DNA from: Desulfobacteraceae bacterium
Lineage (GTDB): Bacteria > Desulfobacterota > DSM-4660 > Desulfatiglandales > Desulfatiglandaceae
NCBI GenBank assembly: GCA_030611815.1
Contig: JAUWPC010000254.1
Coordinates: forward strand, 1 to 5,149
Length of the DNA: 5,149 bases
Reading direction: 5' to 3'
Positions within the stretch are counted from its first letter, which is position 1. Each line of letters opens with the position of its first letter. The notes beneath the pieces were generated by a model. The model was not told the DNA's origin. It worked only from the letters and a program-made list of their open reading frames with translations, and ran no database searches. Below are positions 1 to 5,149 of the stretch, one piece after another. Position numbers and translations under genes: made by a program.

Positions 1-3000
1 ACAGGGGTGGGTTGGGTATATGAATATGTGCTGCAGGACACCTTGGGAACACACGACCTCCAGCAACTCAGAAGCCTGCAGGACTGGTATCTCCGTTACG
101 AACTGGTATCCGTTCCCGGTGTGTCCGAGGTGGCCAGCATAGGCGGCTTTGTGAAACAGTACCAGGTGGAGGTGGATCCCAATAAGCTGTTGGCCTATGA
201 CCTTTCCATCGCAAAGGTGAAAAACGCCATCCTCCGATCCAACAGGGATGTAGGCGGCAAGCTGGTGGAGATGGCGGAGACCGAATTCATGGTTCGGGGC
301 CTGGGCTATATCACCTCCCTGAGGGACCTGGAAGAGATTGCGGTGGGGGTGGATCAGCAGGGAACACCCATCCTGCTGAAGAATATGGCCAACATCCATC
401 TGGGACCCGAATTACGACGGGGCATCTTGGAATGGGATGGCGAGGGTGAAGCGGTGGGCGGCATCGTGATTATTCGCTTTGGCGAGAATGCCCTGGAGGT
501 CATCGGAAAAATAAAGGAAAAGCTGAAAGAACTGGCGCGGGGTCTTCCTGCGGGGGTGGTCATTGAAGAAGGGTACAATCGTGCCACCCTGATCAAAAGC
601 GCCATTCATACTTTGACGAGTAAGCTCGTAGAAGAATTGACGGTGGTGGCCCTCATCTGCCTCATCTTCCTGCTTCATTTCCGCTCGGCCTTTGTGGCCA
701 TCTTTACCCTGCCGGTGGGGATTTTGATCTCGTTTATCGCCATGAAGATTCTGGGCATCAACGCCAACATCATGAGCCTGAGCGGTATTGCCATCGCCAT
801 AGGCGTCATGGTGGATGCCTCTGTCGTCCTCGTTGAAAACGCCCACAAGCACCTGGCCAAGGACGCGGGTAAAAAGCCCCATACGGCCATCATACTGGAT
901 TCGGCAAAAGAGGTGGGCCCTGCCCTCTTCTACAGCCTCCTGATCATCACCGTCTCTTTTCTCCCGGTATTCAGTTTGGAGGAGCAATCGGGCAGGCTTT
1001 TCAAACCACTCGCATACACCAAGACCTTTGCCATGGCCGCCTCTGCCATGCTGGCAGTCACCATTGTACCCGTGCTCATGACCTTTTTTGTCCGGGAAAG
1101 GACCTTGAGTTCCGGGATCACCCGGCAGCAGAGGCTTGTGATATGGATTATCTCCATTGCGGGCGCGCCCATGCTGGTCATAGTGGCGGGAATCGCCGGG
1201 CTGAGGCTTCCCGACTGGTCCCTAATTGCGGCGGCGGGCATTTCCCTGTTCGCCTTAGTGTGCCTCGTGCCCCAGAGGATTATTGAGGAATCCCGAAACC
1301 CCCTGAGCCGTTTTTTTATCCGCCTGTACCGGCCTATCATTCATTGGGTCCTGAGGTGGCCCAAAAGCACGATTTTGCTCTCCCTCCTGTTACTCGGGAT
1401 ATCCATTTATCCCCTCTCCCGTCTGGGAAGTGAGTTCATGCCTCCTCTAAACGAGGGAAGCCTTCTTTATATGCCCACAACCTTTCCGGGTATTTCCATT
1501 ACCAAGGCCAGGGAACTGCTCCAGCAGACGGATAAAATTATCCAGAGCTTTCCGGAAGTCCAGCATACCCTGGGCAAGATCGGCCGGGCTGAAACCGCGA
1601 CCGATCCCGCGCCCCTTTCCATGATCGAAACCACCATCACCCTGTGGCCCAGGGTGATGCATGAAAAGGTTCGCGTCCAACGGTTTTTTTCCCATTGGCC
1701 GGGCTGGCTAAAAGAACCCCTGACCTGGCTCTGGCCCGAGGTTAAGGACGGAAAGATTCTGCATCAGTGGCGCCGGAAAAAGGTGGATCACTTTTTCAGT
1801 GGCTGGCCCGAATGGCTAAAAAAGCCCCTTTCCCTGATCTGGCCGGAGGAACGCTATATTACCATGGACGAACTGGTGGAGGACCTGGACCGGGCAGTTC
1901 GTTTTCCGGGCCTCACAAACGCATGGACCATGCCGATCAAGACCCGCATTGATATGCTCTCCACCGGGATCAAGACGCCCGTGGGGATCAAGGTCATGGG
2001 TCCGGACCTTCAGGTCCTTACAGATCTCGGGGCGGAAATAGCAGCGGTGGTGGGGCAGATCCCCGGGACTCTTTCCGCTTATTCCGAGCGGATTACGGGG
2101 GGGAACTATCTGGACTTCAAGATCAGAAGGGATCAGATTGCCCGATACGGCCTCACCGTGGGCGATGTGCAGGATACCATTGTCACGGCCATCGGCGGGG
2201 AAAACATCACCTATACGGTGGAGGGATTGGAGAGATATCCGGTGAATCTGCGCTACAGCCGCGAGCTGAGGGATAACATCGATCTATTGAAAGGGGTACT
2301 GGTCACCGCGCCCACAGGGGCACATATCCCCTTAGGACAGCTTGTTTACATTTCCATTCATAAGGGGCCGGCCTTCATAAAGACCGAAAACTCCCGGCCA
2401 ACCGCCTGGATCTATGTAGATCTGAAGGGCGTGGACGTGGGAACCTATGTGGAAAAGGCCAAAAGAATTGTATCCCGGGAGGTGAAACTGCCCATTGGTT
2501 ACACTATTATATGGTCCGGGCAATATGAGTATATGGAAAAGGCCCGCAAGACGCTCAACCTGGTCGTACCGTTGACGTTGGTGATTATCTTTGTTCTGCT
2601 TTACATGCATTTCCACAACTTCAGCGAGGCGTTTATCGTGATGGCAAGCCTTCCCTTTGCCCTTGTGGGAGGGGTGTGGCTCCTTTATCTGCTGGGTTAT
2701 AATCTCTCGGTTGCGGTGGTGGTAGGCTTTATCGCCTTAGCAGGCCTGGCTGCCGAGACAGGGGTTGTCATGCTCGTCTATCTGGACCAGGCATTTGAGC
2801 GCAGGAGCCAGGCGGGAACGATTAAATCAGCGGAAGGGCTGAGGGATGCCATCCTGGAGGGGACAGTGGAAAGGGTGCGACCCAAGCTCATGACGGTCTC
2901 TACCACACTCATCGGTCTTTTGCCGATCATGTGGGGCGCCGGGACCGGATCCCAGGTCATGAAACGGATTGCGGCCCCCATGGTAGGCGGCCTGATCTCT

Positions 3001-3081
3001 TCCACTGTTTTGACGCTTGTGATCATCCCGGCCGTCTACGCTCTCTGGAAGGGGTGGGGGTTAAGAAAAGGAGAGAGATAA
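1..3081 (+). CDS. cusA: CusA/CzcA-family heavy-metal efflux RND pump, probably Cu(I)/Ag(I); 5'-truncated by window edge
   Basis: Inner-membrane, proton-driven RND pump of a tripartite CusCBA-like system that exports monovalent copper/silver. The frame is open from base 1 and the first residues (TGVGW) align to about residue 134 of E. coli CusA, so ~133 N-terminal residues, including TM1, are missing; the GTG at 7 is internal. Compared with E. coli CusA from memory, the periplasmic methionine triad M573/M623/M672 is kept (codons at 1471, 1621, 1954). So are channel methionines M391, M403, M486 and M1009 (772, 808, 1033, 2959) and the proton-relay residues D405, E939 and K984 (814, 2755, 2884). 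Membrane segments equivalent to TM2-TM12 are recognisable. Oddities are a ~59-residue insert with two extra hydrophobic segments (about 1100-1290) and a ~62-residue Trp-rich insert containing a tandem repeat (1675-1848). The TAA stop overlaps the next gene's ATG. Cu/Ag specificity is inferred from the methionines. Confidence 0.95.
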   Translation, partial: TGVGWVYEYVLQDTLGTHDLQQLRSLQDWYLRYELVSVPGVSEVASIGGFVKQYQVEVDPNKLLAYDLSIAKVKNAILRSNRDVGGKLVEMAETEFMVRGLGYITSLRDLEEIAVGVDQQGTPILLKNMANIHLGPELRRGILEWDGEGEAVGGIVIIRFGENALEVIGKIKEKLKELARGLPAGVVIEEGYNRATLIKSAIHTLTSKLVEELTVVALICLIFLLHFRSAFVAIFTLPVGILISFIAMKILGINANIMSLSGIAIAIGVMVDASVVLVENAHKHLAKDAGKKPHTAIILDSAKEVGPALFYSLLIITVSFLPVFSLEEQSGRLFKPLAYTKTFAMAASAMLAVTIVPVLMTFFVRERTLSSGITRQQRLVIWIISIAGAPMLVIVAGIAGLRLPDWSLIAAAGISLFALVCLVPQRIIEESRNPLSRFFIRLYRPIIHWVLRWPKSTILLSLLLLGISIYPLSRLGSEFMPPLNEGSLLYMPTTFPGISITKARELLQQTDKIIQSFPEVQHTLGKIGRAETATDPAPLSMIETTITLWPRVMHEKVRVQRFFSHWPGWLKEPLTWLWPEVKDGKILHQWRRKKVDHFFSGWPEWLKKPLSLIWPEERYITMDELVEDLDRAVRFPGLTNAWTMPIKTRIDMLSTGIKTPVGIKVMGPDLQVLTDLGAEIAAVVGQIPGTLSAYSERITGGNYLDFKIRRDQIARYGLTVGDVQDTIVTAIGGENITYTVEGLERYPVNLRYSRELRDNIDLLKGVLVTAPTGAHIPLGQLVYISIHKGPAFIKTENSRPTAWIYVDLKGVDVGTYVEKAKRIVSREVKLPIGYTIIWSGQYEYMEKARKTLNLVVPLTLVIIFVLLYMHFHNFSEAFIVMASLPFALVGGVWLLYLLGYNLSVAVVVGFIALAGLAAETGVVMLVYLDQAFERRSQAGTIKSAEGLRDAILEGTVERVRPKLMTVSTTLIGLLPIMWGAGTGSQVMKRIAAPMVGGLISSTVLTLVIIPAVYALWKGWGLRKGER
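1135..1269 (+). other. Extra predicted transmembrane hairpin in the central cytoplasmic linker of the CusA-like pump
   Basis: Two hydrophobic stretches, about 1135-1203 (starting LVIWIIS) and 1216-1269 (starting WSLIAAAG), are joined by a short RLPD turn. They lie between the TM6 end (Met equivalent to M501, codon at 1078) and the conserved NPLxRF motif (Asn codon at 1297) that precedes TM7. E. coli CusA has about 14 residues between these landmarks; here there are 73. Because two helices are added, the topology of the second half of the pump can be preserved. The segments were judged by eye from hydrophobicity. Confidence 0.65.
1675..1848 (+). repeat. Intragenic tandem duplication with 36-codon (108-bp) period inside the cusA insert
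   Basis: Two copies of a 22-residue Trp-rich motif lie at 1675-1740 and 1783-1848, exactly 108 bases apart and in the same frame. Shared residues include FFS, WP, WLK, PL and a terminal WPE; about 14 of 22 positions are identical. The DNA is also still similar, for example around the two tggcta words at 1705 and 1813. The copies fall between the M623 and M672 equivalents, in the periplasmic porter domain, where E. coli CusA has only a short link. The 14-residue spacer after copy 1 is charged (KDGK, WRRK). Confidence 0.85.
3068..3073 (+). promoter_or_regulatory. Ribosome binding site (AAGGAG) for the small periplasmic protein gene
   Basis: AAGGAG lies inside the last codons of the pump gene, 7 bases before the ATG at 3081. 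Together with the TAATG stop/start overlap it fixes the start of the small gene and suggests translational coupling to the pump. Confidence 0.8.
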
Positions 3082-3503
3082 TGAAAAGACATCCTGTTAT
3101 GCTTATGGTGGTGGTCGGTTTTTTTATTTCCATGGTCTCTGTTTTTTCTGTTGTGAATTTTGCCTGCGGACAGGATCATCCTGATGGCCCGGGGATCCAT
3201 ATTCATGAGTCGACCGTGGACGGGTATCGGTTTGATTACGTTTTATTCCATTTTCCGGATAGAAAGACCTGGCATTTGATGGTATCTATTACCGCTCCGG
3301 AGGGAGCAAAAGTTGAGCAGGGAAAGGTAGGCTTTCTTGTGAGCGGTCCCGATGGCTCCAAACAGAAGGGGATGGCAATGGGTATGAAAGGCGCCTACGG
3401 CGCTGATATGGACTTTGGCGAAAAGGGTGTTTACACGGTGAAAACAAAGGCGGTTTTCGGAGACAGGAAGCTGTTTGACCGATTCAAATACGAGGTGAGA
3501 TAG
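3081..3503 (+). CDS. Small exported protein with YtkA/FixH-like domain, putative periplasmic metal-handling accessory
   Basis: 140 residues. The ATG at 3081 overlaps the pump's TAA and has a good ribosome site; the frame is open further upstream but runs into the pump gene, so that longer start is rejected. Residues 2-4 (KRH) followed by a hydrophobic run at 6-25 form a signal peptide. Cys29 (NFAC) could be lipidated, but Asn at -3 makes a poor lipobox, so soluble periplasmic or anchored forms are both possible. The mature part starts with a His-containing stretch (H33, H40, H42). It continues as a predicted beta-sandwich with HLMVSI near 65-70, SGPDG near 88-92, Met-rich M98/M100/M102, a GAYGADMDF segment and a GVYTVK strand near 116-121. 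This pattern resembles YtkA-like/FixH-like domains by recall. Context and Met/His content suggest copper or silver binding; no function is demonstrated. Confidence 0.85.
   Translation: MKRHPVMLMVVVGFFISMVSVFSVVNFACGQDHPDGPGIHIHESTVDGYRFDYVLFHFPDRKTWHLMVSITAPEGAKVEQGKVGFLVSGPDGSKQKGMAMGMKGAYGADMDFGEKGVYTVKTKAVFGDRKLFDRFKYEVR
3492..3498 (+). promoter_or_regulatory. Possible Shine-Dalgarno (GAGGTGA) for the cyclase gene, unusually far upstream
   Basis: GAGGTGA is a seven-base match to the anti-Shine-Dalgarno complement, located in the last codons of the small gene. It ends 13 bases before the ATG at 3512, longer than usual. No in-frame start codon exists between the upstream in-frame stop at 3476 and 3512, so ATG 3512 is still the earliest possible start. 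Initiation may be modest or rely on coupling to termination at 3503. Confidence 0.4.
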
Positions 3504-3511
3504 GTACGGGT

Positions 3512-5149
3512 ATGGCAATCAAGAGTCTTCAACAACGTCTCAACCTCCTGGTGTTGCTGCCGGCAGGGCTTCTCCTGCTGCTTATTGGAGTTTTCGGTTT
3601 TATTTATATGAGAGGGGCGCTTTTAGACGAGTGGCAAGATGCCTCCATTGTAAAGCTTCAACGGGCGGCGCACCAGATCGACATGAGACTGAGCCGGATT
3701 ACCAACTGGATTCAGATGTTTCACAAGACTTCTGATAGCAGGGGAGGGCCACTGATACAGGAATGGATACTCGATCAGCTAAGGGGCCTGAAGGGGGTTA
3801 CCCGTGTCGAACTGAAGTGGAAAGACAATGATAGGCCCCAGTCAATGCCAATGCCCATGCACAGAGGCGCAGGCGCCATGGGCGGAGGGCGCATGATGCG
3901 CTTTCACCAGGCAAGGATCGCGGAAGTGACATCGCCCAGTTACAATACCCAAACCGGACAGGATACAGTCGATCTGATATCCCAACTCAAGGATGAATCC
4001 GATACAGTTGTAGGCACCTTAGAAATATCTGTACGTTTTGAGTATCTCCTGGAAGGCATCAAGGCATTTGGTTGGTGGCAAACTGAACAGGCATGTCTGA
4101 TTGATGAAGCAGGTACATATCTTTGCCGCACCAAAGCTATCATGAAAGAAGGGGTGCTGTTTGGAGAAACCGATGACCCCTTTGAACGGTCCCTGTTAAA
4201 AGCCATTAAGGAAAAGCCATTTGGGACGGTTCTGGGACCCGGACAGCCGCCGGATCAGGTGGGAGGTTTTTACAGACTGAGATATGCTCCCTGGACGATT
4301 GTGCTCTTCGCTACCGGGAAGAAGGTCCTGGCGCCCATTATCCAGTTTCGCACCTATTACTTCGCAGGTGGGGCGATTGTCATCCTTATCATCCTTGTGT
4401 TCATCCGAATGGTGGTGGGAAAGATGGTCCGTTCTTTCACCGAGATCTCAAGGGCCGCAAAAACGGTTGCAAGGGGGGATTATGGGAAGCCGATCGCCGT
4501 CAGAGGCCGTGATGAAATTGCGCAACTGACCCAAAGTTTCAACACCATGGTGGACGGTCTTAAAGAGAGGGACTTCGTTGCCAACACATTCGGGCGATAT
4601 GTGGACCACGAAATAGCGAGAAAACTGATGGAGCTTCCGGAGGCCACCAGGTTGGGCGGTGAAAAACGTGATGTGGCCATCTTGATGTCAGATATTCGGG
4701 GATTTACCCCTTTGTCGGAAACCCTGAGCCCCGATGTTATAATCAGTTTTTTGAACCGGTATTTTTCTCGTTTAATTGAGGTAATCCAAAAACATCAAGG
4801 GATAATTGTGGACTTTTTCGGGGACAGTGTGCTTGTATTCTTTGACCCCCTCAAGGGCCCTGTAAAACCCGTCATCCGCGCGAGTATGGAATGTGCTCTC
4901 GAGATGCTGAGCGCCATGGAGATCTTCAACTCTGAGATGAGAATGGATGATCTGCCTGCACTTGAAACAGGGATCGGTGTCAATAGTGGTGAAGTGATAG
5001 TGGGAAACATTGGTTCAGAAACCAGGGCCAAGTATGGTATTGTGGGCTCACCCGTTAATATCACCCATCGAATTCAATCAACGGCCAAAGGCGGGGAAGT
5101 CGTCATTTCGGAGGCGGTTTACCGGCAATTATCTGAAGAGGTTATCATT
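3512..5149 (+). CDS. Membrane-bound class III adenylate/guanylate cyclase with periplasmic Cache-like sensor and HAMP; 3'-truncated by window edge
   Basis: 546 codons without a stop, running off the window. TM1 is at residues 12-33 and a periplasmic sensor, probably double-Cache, at about 34-281. TM2 is at 283-303, HAMP at about 304-356 (with a GRDEIAQL motif at 332-339), a linker with FGRYVDHEIA at 360-369, and the cyclase domain from about 385. Catalytic residues seen are metal-binding D394 (MSDIRGFT) and D438 (FGDS), separated by 44 as in other class III enzymes, plus N516 and R520. The purine-recognition positions are D434 and G509, not the usual Lys and Asp/Thr, so the choice of ATP or GTP is uncertain. 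The sensor holds a Met/His-rich loop at 112-132 and two cysteines (195, 205). The gene lies 8 bases after the small gene, so co-transcription is likely. Only the end of the catalytic domain and any C-terminal extension are missing. Metal sensing is an inference from context. Confidence 0.93.
   Translation, partial: MAIKSLQQRLNLLVLLPAGLLLLLIGVFGFIYMRGALLDEWQDASIVKLQRAAHQIDMRLSRITNWIQMFHKTSDSRGGPLIQEWILDQLRGLKGVTRVELKWKDNDRPQSMPMPMHRGAGAMGGGRMMRFHQARIAEVTSPSYNTQTGQDTVDLISQLKDESDTVVGTLEISVRFEYLLEGIKAFGWWQTEQACLIDEAGTYLCRTKAIMKEGVLFGETDDPFERSLLKAIKEKPFGTVLGPGQPPDQVGGFYRLRYAPWTIVLFATGKKVLAPIIQFRTYYFAGGAIVILIILVFIRMVVGKMVRSFTEISRAAKTVARGDYGKPIAVRGRDEIAQLTQSFNTMVDGLKERDFVANTFGRYVDHEIARKLMELPEATRLGGEKRDVAILMSDIRGFTPLSETLSPDVIISFLNRYFSRLIEVIQKHQGIIVDFFGDSVLVFFDPLKGPVKPVIRASMECALEMLSAMEIFNSEMRMDDLPALETGIGVNSGEVIVGNIGSETRAKYGIVGSPVNITHRIQSTAKGGEVVISEAVYRQLSEEVII
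3845..3907 (+). other. Met/His-rich loop in the periplasmic sensor domain of the cyclase
   Basis: Residues 112-132 of the cyclase contain alternating Met-Pro (MPMPMH), then M123, a Gly run, M128-M129 and H132: six methionines and two histidines in 21 residues. The loop lies outside the membrane between TM1 and TM2. Clusters of Met and His are typical soft-metal ligands in Cu(I)/Ag(I) periplasmic proteins; use as a metal site here is inferred. Confidence 0.6.

Noticed and set aside
7..9. GTG as the start codon of the pump gene
   Set aside because: The frame is open to base 1 and the upstream residues continue the CusA alignment (TGVGW); the protein lacks its expected N-terminus only because the window begins inside the gene.
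412..987. 191-codon open frame on the minus strand
   Set aside because: It lies wholly antisense to the conserved pump, its product is rich in His/Asp/Gly/Gln with no recognisable domain, and it has no plausible context; the other minus-strand frames in the window are similar.
2931..3080. Longer N-terminus (50 extra residues) for the small periplasmic protein
   Set aside because: It would overlap the conserved C-terminal end of the pump in another frame, hide the signal peptide, and ignore the good ribosome site and TAATG overlap at 3081.
3504..3511. Promoter or terminator between the small gene and the cyclase
   Set aside because: Only 8 bases separate the genes; no hairpin plus T-run or promoter-like boxes are visible, so read-through is the simpler view.
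3853..3883. Inverted repeat (GCCCATG / CATGGGC, 17-base loop) as a possible hairpin or operator
   Set aside because: It lies in the Met/Gly/Ala-rich coding loop where atg and ggc codons recur; the 7-bp stem is easily explained by codon composition, and there is no T-tract or promoter nearby.
4284..4529. 81-codon plus-strand frame inside the cyclase gene
   Set aside because: It is out of frame with the well-supported TM2-HAMP region of the cyclase and encodes a low-complexity Ser/Arg-rich product.

Overview
The window is one uninterrupted plus-strand gene block, apparently part of a heavy-metal resistance operon from a Gram-negative bacterium. An RND-type metal pump implies an outer membrane. 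The style of the three proteins (a CusA with extra inserts, a small YtkA/FixH-like periplasmic protein, a Cache-HAMP-class III cyclase) and the moderately GC-rich composition recall Desulfobacterota (former Deltaproteobacteria). That placement is an impression from protein style and was not tested by a search.

Layout: (1) bases 1-3081 are the last ~1026 codons of a CusA/CzcA-family Cu(I)/Ag(I) efflux pump; about 133 N-terminal residues lie upstream of the window. (2) Bases 3081-3503 encode a 140-residue exported small protein whose ATG overlaps the pump's TAA by one base (TAATG). (3) Bases 3512-5149 encode a membrane-bound class III nucleotide cyclase. It starts 8 bases after the previous stop and is still open at the window's right edge (546 codons seen). 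There is no non-coding stretch longer than 8 bases, and no promoter, terminator, RNA gene, mobile element or CRISPR array is visible.

How the genes may work together (inference): the pump expels monovalent copper or silver from the periplasm/cytoplasm, and the small Met/His-containing periplasmic protein may bind or hand over metal. The cyclase has a periplasmic sensor domain carrying a Met/His-rich loop and could convert periplasmic metal status into a cyclic-nucleotide signal. This pump plus metal-handling protein plus second-messenger cyclase arrangement is the most interesting aspect of the window. The cyclase keeps all four metal-binding/transition-state residues but has a non-standard purine-recognition pair (Asp434/Gly509 in place of Lys/Asp or Lys/Thr). 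The pump keeps the CusA methionine triad and proton-relay residues. It also carries two insertions relative to E. coli CusA: an extra pair of membrane segments in the central cytoplasmic linker, and a periplasmic Trp-rich insert built from a 36-residue tandem duplication.
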